A DNA stretch of 49,298 nt from Kiritimatiellota bacterium. GTDB taxonomy: Bacteria > Verrucomicrobiota > Lentisphaeria > Oligosphaerales > JAADHN01. This document shows positions 9,695 through 18,238 of this stretch, one piece after another. A model generated the notes under the pieces. The model saw only the letters and a program-made list of their open reading frames with translations. It did not search any database and was not told where the DNA came from. A program made the position numbers and the translations under genes. Position 1 is the first letter of the stretch. Every line of letters begins with the position of its first letter. The DNA lies in contig JAADHN010000081.1 in assembly GCA_013151865.1 (NCBI GenBank), forward strand, positions 1 to 49,298, in the 5' to 3' direction.

Positions 9695-9832
9695 GGAAAT
9701 CCTGTGTTGCAGTGGGAACCGGCTGCGCCGGAATCTTGAGATCCGTCCGCGGCGGTCGGGGTTTTCCGAGGCGGACCGAAAAGGCGATACTGTACAGCCC
9801 GGGGGGGCGGCTTTCCAGCGGGTCGTTCCGCG

Positions 9833-10597
9833 TCAGGCGCCGTGAGACGACGGGGCGAGAGTGAAGTCCAGGACCAGCGGCAGGTGGTCCGACAGACGGA
9901 CTTCGTTGAGGACATGGAACCGGCGGACGCGGATTTCCGGGGAATGCAGGATGAAGTCCAGTTCTCGCTTGGGTTTCCAGGACGGAAAGGTGGGGGTGTG
10001 GTCGATGTTGGCTGTTTTCAGACCGGTGGTCTGCATGAGTTCGTGCAGCTCGCGATGTCCGCCGAACACGTTGAAATCGCCGGCCAGGATCAAGGGGCCG
10101 GCCATGGCGGCGACCAAGTCGGCCAGGGCCGCGATCTGCACCTGTCGGGCCCGCTTGCGGAGTGGGAGGTGGACCAAGAGCACCGTCAGTCCGTTCACGC
10201 CGACTTCGAGCACCAGACGTTTGAAGCCGCGGGGCAGATAGTGGTGCGCGATGGTGCCGATCCCTTCCCGTGCCAGGATGGCGTTGGTCTGATGCCGGAG
10301 AATGGGGACGTACCGGGGATAGCGGCGGGTCCCGTACTTCGGTGCGTAGTGCGGCCGGGGCAGGTGCTCGAGGGCGCGGGCGATCTCCGCGGCCTGGTTC
10401 GTTCGGCGCGTCCGCACTGACCCCACGTCCACCTCGACCAGTCCGATGATATCCGGGGCTTGATCCTCGATGAAGCGGACGATCCGGGCAAAGTGTCGCT
10501 CCGAGCTGCGGAGGGTCCTCAGGGGGGTCAGCAGCATCCCCCGGGCACTCTTCGGGGGACGCGCCCCGTACGCAATGTTATAAATCAGCAAGCGCAT
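9833..10597 (-). CDS. endonuclease/exonuclease/phosphatase-family hydrolase
   Basis: 254 residues from the ATG at 10597, where the family fold begins at once with MRLLIYNIAYG; the longer frame upstream looks non-coding. Motifs in order are DIIGLVEVD (metal-binding Glu), VHLPLRKRARQVQI, ILAGDFNVFGG (GDFN) and RELDFIL followed by SDHLPLVLDF with the catalytic Asp-His. This is the Mg-dependent EEP fold shared by exonuclease III, DNase I, sphingomyelinases and inositol phosphatases. There is no signal peptide, so it probably acts in the cytoplasm. Substrate unknown: a phospholipid-like or nucleotide phosphodiester is possible. Confidence 0.8.
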   Translation of the reverse strand: MRLLIYNIAYGARPPKSARGMLLTPLRTLRSSERHFARIVRFIEDQAPDIIGLVEVDVGSVRTRRTNQAAEIARALEHLPRPHYAPKYGTRRYPRYVPILRHQTNAILAREGIGTIAHHYLPRGFKRLVLEVGVNGLTVLLVHLPLRKRARQVQIAALADLVAAMAGPLILAGDFNVFGGHRELHELMQTTGLKTANIDHTPTFPSWKPKRELDFILHSPEIRVRRFHVLNEVRLSDHLPLVLDFTLAPSSHGA

Positions 10598-10736
10598 TGC
10601 CGGTGGGGTGGATTTGTATTCGCCGCGTCCGCGGAGCGATTCCGGGCGAAGCACCGTATCGTTTCCCTTGCGGGTTTCCGCCCCGCGGGCGGTGGGGGAG
10701 GCACGCAAACCGGGCGGATCGCTCTTGGTCTCGGCG

Positions 10737-12281
10737 TTACTTGGCGTATTCGACGGCCCGTGTTTCACGAACCACCGTGACTTTGATTTGGCCGGGGTAA
10801 CGCATTTCTTTCTCGATTCGCGCGGCAATGTCCCGGGCGAGGACGGCCGCGGCGTTTTCGGTGATCTTCTCCGGTTCGATCAAGACGCGGAGTTCGCGTC
10901 CCGCCTGGATGGCATAGCACCCTTCGACTCCGTCGAATTCGCGGCCAATGGACTCGAGTTTTTCCAGGCGCCTGAGGTAAAGCTCGGTCGTCTCGGACCG
11001 GGCGCCGGGACGGCTGGCGCTGATGGTGTCGCAGATGGCGACCAAGTTGGCGAGCAGCGTGTTTTTCTCGGCCTCTTCGTGGTGTGCGGCCACGGCGTTG
11101 ACAATGTCCTCCCCCTCGCCGGCGCGCCGCAGAAGGTCTGCCCCGATGGCGGCATGGGACCCTTCGACTTCGTGGTCGACGGCTTTGCCGATGTCGTGAA
11201 AGAGACCGGCCCGCCGGGCCTTTTGTTCGTCCAGGTTGAGTTGAGCGGCGATGCTCCCCATCAGGTGGGCGACTTCGATGGAGTGTCGCAGCACGTTTTG
11301 CGAGTAGCTGTAGCGGTATTTGAGGCGTCCCAGGAGGTTGACGAGATTGGGACGGACCCCGGTGACGCCGGCCGCATCGACCGCTTCCTTTCCCACCTTG
11401 CGGATTTCCTCCTCGATTTCTTTGGTGGCCTTGGCCACCATATCTTCGATTCGCGTCGGATGAATGCGTCCGTCCGCCACCAGGCGCTCCATAGCGACTC
11501 GGGCGATTTCGCGGCGGACCGGGTCGAAGCAGGAAATGACCACGGCTTCGGGCGTGTCGTCGATGAGGACACTGACGCCGCAGGCCGCCTCGATGGTGCG
11601 GATGTTGCGTCCTTCGCGGCCGATGATGCGGCCTTTCATTTCTTCGTTGGGCAGGGGGATGGTTGCGGTGGTGCGTTCGTAAGCGCAATCGCCGGCGTAG
11701 CGTTCCATGGCATTGATCATGGTTTCCTGCGCTTTGCGCTCGAGTTCCTGGGCTGCGTCGTCCTGGAACCGCCGGATCAATGCGCCGCGTTCGGCCTCGA
11801 GTTCGTGGGCCAGGCGTTCGAGAAGGAGTTTGCGGGCTTCTTCCCGATCCATTCCCGCCACGCGTTCGAGTTCCTCGATTTCCCGGTGGATGAGTTCATC
11901 GAGGCGTTTTTTCTGCTCCGCCTGTTTCTCCTCGCCGTCCCGGAGGGCTTTTTCGCGCTTCTCGATTTCGGTCAGACGAGACTCGAGCAGGTCCGCCTTT
12001 CGCTCGATATTGGTTTCCTTGGCCGCGAGTCGTTCCTCGAGCTTCTGAAGTTCCTGCCGGCGCTCCCGTGTGCTCTTCTCGAATTCGTCCCGGGATCGCA
12101 GGAGTTCTTCTTTGGCCGCGATCCTCGCTTCCTTGATGATGTCTTCGGCTTCGTGCCGTGCCTTTTCGCTGAGGCGCTCCGCTTCCTGAAAGTCCTTGCG
12201 GGTCAGGGCGCCTTTCACGAGAAAGCCGACGGTAATTCCCATCACTCCTGCAACAATCGCGGCTACCACCAACGGTATCAT
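10737..12281 (-). CDS. rny: ribonuclease Y
   Basis: 514 residues from the ATG at 12281, preceded by AAAGGAAA. Domain order is that of RNase Y: one N-terminal transmembrane helix (IPLVVAAIVAGVMGITVGFL), a long charged coiled coil to about residue 190, a KH RNA-binding domain with GRIIGREGRNIRTIE, then an HD domain with RHSIEVAHL and the metal-binding LFHDIGKAVDHE. It is a membrane-anchored endoribonuclease that starts mRNA decay. It lies 207 bp downstream of the formyl-THF cyclo-ligase gene on the same strand, an arrangement I recall from several bacterial groups. All motifs are intact. Confidence 0.96.
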   Translation of the reverse strand: MIPLVVAAIVAGVMGITVGFLVKGALTRKDFQEAERLSEKARHEAEDIIKEARIAAKEELLRSRDEFEKSTRERRQELQKLEERLAAKETNIERKADLLESRLTEIEKREKALRDGEEKQAEQKKRLDELIHREIEELERVAGMDREEARKLLLERLAHELEAERGALIRRFQDDAAQELERKAQETMINAMERYAGDCAYERTTATIPLPNEEMKGRIIGREGRNIRTIEAACGVSVLIDDTPEAVVISCFDPVRREIARVAMERLVADGRIHPTRIEDMVAKATKEIEEEIRKVGKEAVDAAGVTGVRPNLVNLLGRLKYRYSYSQNVLRHSIEVAHLMGSIAAQLNLDEQKARRAGLFHDIGKAVDHEVEGSHAAIGADLLRRAGEGEDIVNAVAAHHEEAEKNTLLANLVAICDTISASRPGARSETTELYLRRLEKLESIGREFDGVEGCYAIQAGRELRVLIEPEKITENAAAVLARDIAARIEKEMRYPGQIKVTVVRETRAVEYAK

Positions 12282-12488
12282 GGTCCGTTTCCTTTCGTGT
12301 TCCGTGCCACGACAGCCGAGAAAGAGCGCAACATGTCCGGCGTTCGAAGTTCGGCCTGGAAGGCGAGTGAACGCCGGCAGGTCCTGCAAGGGGTCCACGC
12401 GATTGCGGGACACAGGACACAACCAAGTGTCGGGGATCGGGTCCGACGCGGTCCGCGGGGAGTTCGAGGTGGGCGTTCCGTGAACGGA

Positions 12489-13094
12489 TCAGGCGAACCG
12501 GGTCTCGGTGCGAGGCGAGAACCGCAGCACTCGGTTGCCGGTGACCAGAACGTCGAGGCGAACATCGTGACGGCAAGTGGGCACTGCGGGCAACAACTGC
12601 CACTGGAAAGCCACCCCGATCTTCGGCCCCTTCACACCGGCCAGGAGTCGGTCGTAGTATCCGCCGCCCTGGCCCAAACGGCCCCCGGCGCCGTCGAAGG
12701 CGAGTCCGGGTACGATCCATGCCGTCCGGCGGTCCCGGCAGAGGCCCGTCGGGGTCGCGGGAAGGTCGGGGCGTGGCTCACGAATGCCGTAAAAGCCGGG
12801 AACTGTCTCTGACTCGAACTCGTGGACCTGAACCATCTCATAGGTTCGGTCCACCGCGCGGAAGCGCGGAAACAACATGCTCTTTCCTTGTCGTTGACAT
12901 TCTTCGATAATCCTTTTCAGGTTGACTTCCCCCGAAAGTGCGGCGTACAGGGCCACAGCCCGTGCCGTTCGCACCTCGGGCAGTTCCAAGACACGGGCGC
13001 AAATCCTCTCGCTCTCCCGCGCCGTTTCATCCGAATCGAGGCGTCTGCGCACAGCTCGCAAGCGTGTTCTGAGTTCTGCCTTGGCCTGCCGCAC
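12489..13094 (-). CDS. 5-formyltetrahydrofolate cyclo-ligase
   Basis: 201 residues starting at GTG 13094. This start is chosen because GGAGG lies about ten bases upstream and gives the family's usual length; the open frame runs several hundred bases further without family character. The enzyme converts 5-formyl-THF with ATP to 5,10-methenyl-THF. Seen are the basic N-terminal helix RQAKAELRTRLRAVRRR, the Phe/Arg-rich MLFPRF strand, and the nucleotide-binding loop GGRLGQGGGYYDRLL near residues 142-156. Its upstream side is the long structured gap, where 6S RNA often sits next to this gene in other bacteria. RNase Y follows downstream. Confidence 0.92.
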   Translation of the reverse strand: MRQAKAELRTRLRAVRRRLDSDETARESERICARVLELPEVRTARAVALYAALSGEVNLKRIIEECQRQGKSMLFPRFRAVDRTYEMVQVHEFESETVPGFYGIREPRPDLPATPTGLCRDRRTAWIVPGLAFDGAGGRLGQGGGYYDRLLAGVKGPKIGVAFQWQLLPAVPTCRHDVRLDVLVTGNRVLRFSPRTETRFA

Positions 13095-13339
13095 GTCCGC
13101 CGCACTTTCCTCCGACTCGGCGGCGGACCGGTCGTCAGTCGCCGGTTGACGGTTGCCCGCCTCGGCACGGCAGAACGCCGCCCCCCGACCGCGCATGGAA
13201 TGGGGGGCCGGCCCTGCGCCCCGGCGTTCGATCCTAGCTCGCCCGTACCGTCGGCCGCACCCCGCCGGCACGGCGGGGGGCAAGGGGGATCGCCGGCGCA
13301 CACAAACGTCGGCCGGCGACGCCGCACGGTCCGTGCAAA

Positions 13340-13570
13340 AAAGAATGAACAAGACTGGGAGCATGGCCGTGTCCGATCCCCAAACAGCTCCGGACGCACG
13401 GCAGGGGCAATCAGGCGAGAAGGGACGATCCCGGAAGTCGCGGGCAGGAAGGAGCCGGTCGTAACGAGGCGGCCCGGGCCCTCTGCAAAGCCCTGAGGCA
13501 GGCGACCCCCCTCCATGAGGCGGGACGAATGCCCCCGGGGTGGGGAGGGCCCGAACGCTCCGACCCAAGA
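13340..13570 (-). ncRNA. possible structured RNA upstream of the cyclo-ligase gene (6S-like?)
   Basis: No gene is found in 13095-13955. On the minus strand this part can fold into a rod: GGAGC (near 13555) may close with GCTCC (near 13360), GGGGGCA with TGCCCCT further in, and GGAG..GGTCG with CGACC..CTCC near the tip. On the 3' side a separate hairpin CCGTG..TCCG/CGGA..CACGG could form. A run of six T follows at about 13337-13342. In proteobacteria and others 6S RNA is often encoded immediately before this cyclo-ligase gene, which is the main reason for the suggestion. The pairing is asymmetric and no 6S signature is certain. Confidence 0.2.
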
Positions 13571-13571
13571 A

Positions 13572-13640
13572 GGTCGGATTTCCGACCAAACAACCACTTG
13601 GAGAGAGCGGCGAACCTCCACAGCTTCGCCGATTCCAAGT
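13572..13640. other. two stable hairpins in the divergent gap
   Basis: A compound hairpin at 13596-13640 has outer arms ACTTGGA/TCCAAGT and inner arms CGGCGAA/TTCGCCG when read on the minus strand. Next to it, 13572-13587 forms GGTCGG-ATTT-CCGACC. Neither is followed by a T-run, so they are not simple terminators. They support the view that the gap encodes structured RNA or carries operator-like sites. Strand of action is unknown. Confidence 0.45.
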
Positions 13641-13824
13641 CTTGAGACAGCTTCTTCCCGGCTCAACGGCCTCCGCCCGGTGCACCGCGCCGGCGCCCTG
13701 GTACTCAGGTTGGCTTGGACGCCGAGCCCGCCGAAGTCCGGGTTCGGACCGACGACCTCCGGGGCCTGAGCCGCAAATTTCAGACCCGGGACCGAAAACC
13801 TGAGCGATTACCAGGCACTATTTG

Positions 13825-13853
13825 AAAAAACACTCCTGGAAAACCGGAGTGTT
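13825..13853 (-). terminator. rho-independent terminator, minus strand
   Basis: On the minus strand AACACTCC pairs with GGAGTGTT around a short loop (arms at 13846-13853 and 13829-13836) and runs directly into a T-run matching A's at 13825-13830. This is a textbook intrinsic terminator for leftward transcription. No minus-strand gene is known just to the right, where a plus-strand gene begins. Confidence 0.7.
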
Positions 13854-13901
13854 CCCATCAATACCATACCCCGCCGGCCGGGGATTGAAAGTGGACGCCC
13901 G

Positions 13902-13948
13902 AAAAAAGCGCGACGGCGCCCCTTGCCGGGCCGGGCAAATGCGCCGTC
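13902..13948 (-). terminator. second rho-independent terminator, minus strand
   Basis: Arms GACGGCGC (13912-13919) and GCGCCGTC (13941-13948) form an 8-bp stem, with an inner TTGCC/GGCAA stem. Leftward, the stem is followed by CGC and a six-T run (A's at 13902-13907). It stands about 60 bp before the terminator at 13825-13853, making a tandem pair facing away from the ftsQ-like gene. Confidence 0.65.
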
Positions 13949-13955
13949 GGTCCGG

Positions 13956-13984
13956 TTGACTTTTGTTCGGCGTCGCGGTATTAC
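13956..13984 (+). promoter_or_regulatory. sigma70-type promoter for the ftsQ-like gene
   Basis: TTGACT (13956-13961, five of six consensus bases) is separated by 17 bp from TATTAC (13979-13984, four of six). Transcription would start near 13991, about 90 bases before the chosen GTG start of the ftsQ-like gene. Spacing is ideal, in GC-rich surroundings where such matches are uncommon by chance. Confidence 0.6.
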
Positions 13985-14082
13985 TAATCGGCTCGTGACC
14001 GCTCGGGCGGGGAGAGCGCGGGTGGGGGAGAGCGGAGAGGCCGGGCGGGGTGGAGGGACAGACCGGAGAGAGGGAGAGATTG

Positions 14083-14940
14083 GTGACGCGATCCCGGAAA
14101 ACCCGCTTTGGCGCGCTGCCGTTCGGCCGGGGCCGGCCCCGAAAGCCGGGGCCGGTCATGCGCTTCGCGGTGCGTGTTCTTTTCTGGGGTTGTTTCATAC
14201 TTGCCGCGCTCGGGTTGATTTGGGGAGGGCTTTGGGGGGTGCGGCAGCTTCTGTTCGTTCGGAATCCGCACTTTACGATCCGGCTCCTGGACATTCGTCT
14301 GGGGGGAGGGCTGCAGCGATCGGAGATCGAGCGGCGCCTGCGGGGTGCGGGGATCAAGCTCGGCACGACCAATCTGTTCGCCGTGAGTCCGGCCGACATT
14401 CGGGAACGGCTCGAGGCCTATGTCTTGGTGGATCACGTACGGGTGACGCGGCGCCTGCCGGACACGTTGGTCATCGAGGTGTTCGAGCGTGAACCGGTGG
14501 CGCAACTCCTGCGTCCGGGCGGCAGGTTGACGGATCGGAACGGCTGGATCCTGCCCGAACGGCCGGACGAAGACCTTCTTACTCTGCCGGTGATCACGGG
14601 AATCCGCGACTTGGGACGCGTCCCCACCGGCGCCCGACTGCGCAACGAGTTGTTCCAGGCGGCCCTGCACTTTTTGACTCTGTGCAAGACCGAGAAATAC
14701 GCGCGTCCACTCGACCCCGTCACCATCCAACTGGACGCGCGTGACCGCACGCTGATTTGCTATCTGCGGGAGAAGGGAACGTTCCTGCCCAATGCAAAGG
14801 TGCGCGTGCCTGTGGCGGGAATGGAGGCCGCTCTCAAGCGCGTGGGGCGGATTGTTGCCGCACGAGAGCAGGCCGGGGTGCGGACGAGCTTCATCGACGC
14901 CACCTACGAGCGCAACGTCCCGGTTCGACCTCTGCATTGA
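14083..14940 (+). CDS. ftsQ: FtsQ/DivIB-like cell division protein
   Basis: 285 residues from the GTG at 14083, which has AGGGAGAG seven bases upstream; another GTG at 14050 in frame is possible. A basic cytoplasmic tail is followed by one transmembrane helix (VLFWGCFILAALGLIWGG) and a periplasmic POTRA domain: FTIRLLDIRLGGGLQRSEIE, then LEAYVLVDHVRVTRRLPDTL and IEVFEREPVAQL. The remainder matches the FtsQ beta domain in layout (PVITGIRDLG). FtsQ links FtsB/FtsL to the divisome. Unusually it is alone, not in a dcw cluster with murC, ddl, ftsA or ftsZ, and it has its own promoter. FtsQ sequences diverge strongly, so another POTRA-anchored protein is possible. Confidence 0.75.
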   Translation: MTRSRKTRFGALPFGRGRPRKPGPVMRFAVRVLFWGCFILAALGLIWGGLWGVRQLLFVRNPHFTIRLLDIRLGGGLQRSEIERRLRGAGIKLGTTNLFAVSPADIRERLEAYVLVDHVRVTRRLPDTLVIEVFEREPVAQLLRPGGRLTDRNGWILPERPDEDLLTLPVITGIRDLGRVPTGARLRNELFQAALHFLTLCKTEKYARPLDPVTIQLDARDRTLICYLREKGTFLPNAKVRVPVAGMEAALKRVGRIVAAREQAGVRTSFIDATYERNVPVRPLH

Positions 14941-14959
14941 GCCGCGACGGCCCAACACC

Positions 14960-15012
14960 TCGACGCGACGTTCCGGCGTCGACTGTATGAGGGGATTGTC
15001 CCGGAACCCCTC
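14960..15012. terminator. hairpins between convergent genes
   Basis: Between the ftsQ-like stop and the oppositely directed glycosyltransferase stop lie two hairpins: TCGACG/CGTCGA (14960-14965 with 14977-14982) and GAGGGG/CCCCTC (14989-14994 with 15007-15012). There is no T-run, so termination here would be weak or factor-assisted. Position in a 91-bp convergent gap is the main support. Confidence 0.35.
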
Positions 15013-15031
15013 TCGATGTGGCGGAGCGCGG

Positions 15032-16597
15032 CTACTGCGTCGAAATCGTCCGGCGGGGGGCCGGTCCCGTCGATTTGCGTTTCACCGGCGGCGGTTCGCC
15101 GCGGACGAAAAAACCGCGGTCCTCGGCGGTGAAGGCAAGAACGAACGGTCCGGGGCATTCGGCGGCGGCAAAGAGCCTCCCGGCTTCCTCCCAGTTGACG
15201 GCCACGGCACCGAGCCGCCAGTCCCTTCCCTTGAAACGTGCCTCCCACTGCGCTTCGGGGCGCAGATGTTCGGCCAGAACGCGCTCGGCCGGCTGTTTGA
15301 ATACGGTGGTCCAATAGAAACGAAAGCCCGGGAAATCGAAGAAATCCACGAGTACGACCGTCCGGCTCGCGGCGCCGGTGGCGGCAAGTCGACTGCAAAT
15401 CTGGGAGAGTGCCGTACTGCCCCGGTAGTACTGCTGCAACAGGTTTTGCGGGTGCCCCCCGGCCAGGACCTGTTTTCGGGTCAACGCGGCGGCGCCTCGT
15501 TCCCATCCTGCGCCCAACATCAGGATGACCATGGCCATGAGTCGGGTCTGGTACGCATTGTCGAACAGCGGCATGTTTCTCGCAACGCGGAACAGGGAGA
15601 AGGTGAACAGCGGGAAAAAGACAACGAAGACCCGGGGATACGGGGCAGGTCGCCGGACAGCCAGGACCATGGCGATGACCGCCAGCGCCGTCAGGGCCAG
15701 GTATCCCGGCGGGGCGCCCTCTGTCCACAGGGGATAGCGGCGGCGCAGGCGCGGAACCAGAAGCATGGCCGGGATGACGACCAGAAACGGTCCGGCGTGG
15801 GCGCCGATCGCCAGGAGCAGATTGCCCGCCGCCGCCCAGGTATTCGGCCAGCCTGTGGTTTGACTCAGGGCTCGGAAAAAGCGCTCGCCGAGGGTCAGCC
15901 AGTACGCGCAACCCAGCGCCGCGGCCAAGCCCGCAGGCCAATAGCGTCGCACCCGGTCCTTCAGACCCGGGCGCAGCGGGTCCGGGCACGTCAGCAGGAA
16001 GAGTAACAATGCCCCCACCACAAGTGCGTTTACGGGGATGACGACCGTCAGCAGGAAGAACGTCGGGACAGTCAAGCGCAGACCCCGATTGCGGCAGCCT
16101 TCGGTCAGTTCCATCACGCCGGCCACGGCGATGGTGCCGAGCAGGAGCGAGAGGCTGTAGCCGCGAAGCTGGAACGTAAAAGGCGCGACGACCGGACTCA
16201 CGGCGGTGAGCAGCGCGGCCAGAAACGCCTGCCGGCGCCCGATCCAGTCCTGCCAGAGGCGGGCCGTCAGGACGACCGTCAAGACCCCGCACGCGATCGA
16301 CGGCAGGCGCAAGACCCATTCGCTGGAAGAGAAACCGACCAGCCGCACCCACACCCAAAGAAGGGCCGAGAACAGGACGTGATTGTTGGCGACCGGATAC
16401 ACGCGGAACACCCGCCAGAGCGAGTTGGCGCCCTGGGGTCCGACCGCGTAATCGCTGAGGGTGATGACTTCATCGAACCACAGGTCGGCCACAGCCCAGG
16501 ACAGGATGCGGAGCAGGAAGACCGCGGCCAACCCGAACAGGATCGGCGCGTCTTTCCGCCAAGTCGGCTGCGGGACGGGGGGATCGTGTTCAGGCAT
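15032..16597 (-). CDS. GT-C fold membrane glycosyltransferase (GT39/ArnT-like)
   Basis: 521 residues with about ten to twelve hydrophobic segments between residues 18 and 375 and a soluble C-terminal ~140 residues. The first external loop has LWFDEVITLSDY; the acidic DE after the first helix is the hallmark of PMT/ArnT-type transferases using polyprenyl-phosphate sugars. It would transfer a sugar to a protein or lipid on the outer face of the membrane. The ATG has GAGGAC eight bases upstream. It is the last gene of a minus-strand run with the aldolase gene and folE (28 bp from folE), though no functional tie with those is evident. Acceptor unknown. Confidence 0.75.
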   Translation of the reverse strand: MPEHDPPVPQPTWRKDAPILFGLAAVFLLRILSWAVADLWFDEVITLSDYAVGPQGANSLWRVFRVYPVANNHVLFSALLWVWVRLVGFSSSEWVLRLPSIACGVLTVVLTARLWQDWIGRRQAFLAALLTAVSPVVAPFTFQLRGYSLSLLLGTIAVAGVMELTEGCRNRGLRLTVPTFFLLTVVIPVNALVVGALLLFLLTCPDPLRPGLKDRVRRYWPAGLAAALGCAYWLTLGERFFRALSQTTGWPNTWAAAGNLLLAIGAHAGPFLVVIPAMLLVPRLRRRYPLWTEGAPPGYLALTALAVIAMVLAVRRPAPYPRVFVVFFPLFTFSLFRVARNMPLFDNAYQTRLMAMVILMLGAGWERGAAALTRKQVLAGGHPQNLLQQYYRGSTALSQICSRLAATGAASRTVVLVDFFDFPGFRFYWTTVFKQPAERVLAEHLRPEAQWEARFKGRDWRLGAVAVNWEEAGRLFAAAECPGPFVLAFTAEDRGFFVRGEPPPVKRKSTGPAPRRTISTQ

Positions 16598-16625
16598 GGG
16601 GGCGTCCTCGTGCGGTGCTTCCGAA

Positions 16626-17180
16626 TCATGCCGGGCCCGGCATCCGGATCAGTTGGAGGAATTCGTCGCGTGTGGCGGCCGAGCTATGGAAACTGCCGAG
16701 AACCGCCGAAGTGACCATGAGCGAATTCTGCTTTTCGACCCCGCGCATCATCATGCAGAGGTGCCGGGCTTCCATGACGACGCCCACGCCCTCGGGGCCG
16801 ATGGCTTCACGGACCATTCCGGCGATTTGCTGCGTGAGGCGTTCCTGCAGTTGCAGTCGACGGGCGAAACAGTCCACCAGTCTCGCCAGTTTGCTGACGC
16901 CGAACACGCGCCCCCGGGGGATGTACCCGATGTGGCATCGTCCGAAAAAAGGGAGCATGTGGTGTTCGCACAGACTGTAGACCTCGATGTCTCGTACAAT
17001 GACCATGTGGTTACAATCCTCATTGAACACGGCGCTGCGGACGAGTTCCCGCGGGTCTTGCCGATAGCCGGATGTGAGGAATTCCAGGCTGCGGGTGACC
17101 CGGGTGGGTGTATCCCGCAGCCCCTCCCGGTTCGGGTCTTCCCCCAACCGGACCAACAGTTGACGAATGAGTTCTTCCAT
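16626..17180 (-). CDS. folE: GTP cyclohydrolase I
   Basis: 184 residues, a normal length. It converts GTP to 7,8-dihydroneopterin triphosphate, the first step to folate and pterins. Motifs seen are [12 protein letters not shown], the zinc-site [14 protein letters not shown] (Cys and His ligands), [20 protein letters not shown] and the later zinc Cys in [11 protein letters not shown]. The catalytic core is intact. AGGAGAG precedes the ATG. The class II aldolase gene ends 58 bp upstream. Confidence 0.96.
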   Translation of the reverse strand: MEELIRQLLVRLGEDPNREGLRDTPTRVTRSLEFLTSGYRQDPRELVRSAVFNEDCNHMVIVRDIEVYSLCEHHMLPFFGRCHIGYIPRGRVFGVSKLARLVDCFARRLQLQERLTQQIAGMVREAIGPEGVGVVMEARHLCMMMRGVEKQNSLMVTSAVLGSFHSSAATRDEFLQLIRMPGPA

Positions 17181-17238
17181 GCCGAGGTCTCTCCTGTGCA
17201 GCCGGTCGCGCCGGGCGTCCCGGCCCGAACGTGCCGGT

Positions 17239-17880
17239 TCAAACGGGCCGGGGGCGTCCGAGCATTTCGTCGAGTTCCGTCAATTCAGCGGCGTTCAGCG
17301 CACGCGGGGCGCCGAGCAGTCGTGCGTACAGCGTAAGTCGGGCGGCCGCTTCGAGCACTTCGATTCGGTCGAACGCCTCCAGTAGAGTCGTGCCGAGGGT
17401 CAAGGCGCCGTGATTGGCCATGAGGATGCAAACACTCGAGTGGGCGCGGGTCGCCACGGCTTCGGCCAGGGCGCGGCTCCCCATCGGCAGGTAAGGAACG
17501 TACGCCGGATCTCCGAGAATGGCGTAGCTTTCGGCCACCAAGTGCGTGCTGATCCGTTCCGTGGAGGCGCAGAAGGCCGAGGTAAAAGGCGGGTGCGCAT
17601 GGACGACGGCTTTCGCGTCCGACCGGGCCCGATAGACGGCAAGATGCATGCCGATCTCGATGCTTGGGCGCAGGGTCGGGGTCAGGTTGCGCCCGTCCAT
17701 GTCGAGAACGCCCACGTCTTCGGCACGCAACCGACCTTTGTCGTGCTGGGAGGCCGTGAGCAGGATGTGCCCGTCGTCCAGGCGCAGTGAAATGTTGCCT
17801 CCGGACGTGGTCGTCAGTCCCTGCCGGTAAAGCCGGCGCATGAACCGCGCCACCTCGAAGCGTTCCTGCTGATAGCGCAT
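17239..17880 (-). CDS. class II aldolase/adducin-family protein (fuculose-phosphate aldolase-like)
   Basis: 213 residues from the ATG at 17880, preceded by GGGGAG. Family motifs are [12 protein letters not shown] (phosphate-binding GN.S), the catalytic Glu in SIEIGMH, the zinc pair in [12 protein letters not shown] and the third zinc His in [10 protein letters not shown]. Such enzymes cleave L-fuculose-1-phosphate, L-rhamnulose-1-phosphate or ribulose phosphates, or act as methylthioribulose-phosphate dehydratase. Nothing nearby fixes the substrate, although a fucose or rhamnose aldolase would suit a polysaccharide degrader. It heads the run with folE and the membrane glycosyltransferase. Confidence 0.85.
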   Translation of the reverse strand: MRYQQERFEVARFMRRLYRQGLTTTSGGNISLRLDDGHILLTASQHDKGRLRAEDVGVLDMDGRNLTPTLRPSIEIGMHLAVYRARSDAKAVVHAHPPFTSAFCASTERISTHLVAESYAILGDPAYVPYLPMGSRALAEAVATRAHSSVCILMANHGALTLGTTLLEAFDRIEVLEAAARLTLYARLLGAPRALNAAELTELDEMLGRPRPV

Positions 17881-18238
17881 GACTCTCCCCGTGGGTTCGG
17901 TTTGGATCGGACGCGGTCCCATGGCCGCCGGCGCTGTGGATCTGTCCGTGCCGCGGCCCGCCGCGGGGCCGGGCCGTGTTGCGTCGCCCACGACCCCGTC
18001 CACACGCGAGGGGCCGCAAGAGCCGGCTGGGTTCGGGACTGCCCCGCGAGTCTGCCGTTCGCCGCACCGTTCCCGGCGGTCCCAAGCGGGCATATCCTCA
18101 GGGCATGCCTCGGGACGACGGCGTCAGACGGAGCATCCGGTCGCCGCGGAGGTTCCGGAAACAGGCGCGCTTCCGCCCGATCCCGCCGCCGACCGTGGCA
18201 CCGGCGGGGGCGTCCGACTCGATCCAGAAGTATCGGAT

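Noticed and set aside
13321-13345. Hairpin GCACGGTCCGTGC followed by an A-run read as a plus-strand terminator
   Set aside because: The run after the stem is A on the plus strand, and on the minus strand the T-run precedes the stem, so neither direction gives an intrinsic terminator.
13381-13560. SRP RNA, RNase P RNA or tmRNA in the structured gap
   Set aside because: The core sequences of these RNAs (such as GGAAGGAAGCAGCC or GAGGAAAGTCC) are not present on either strand.
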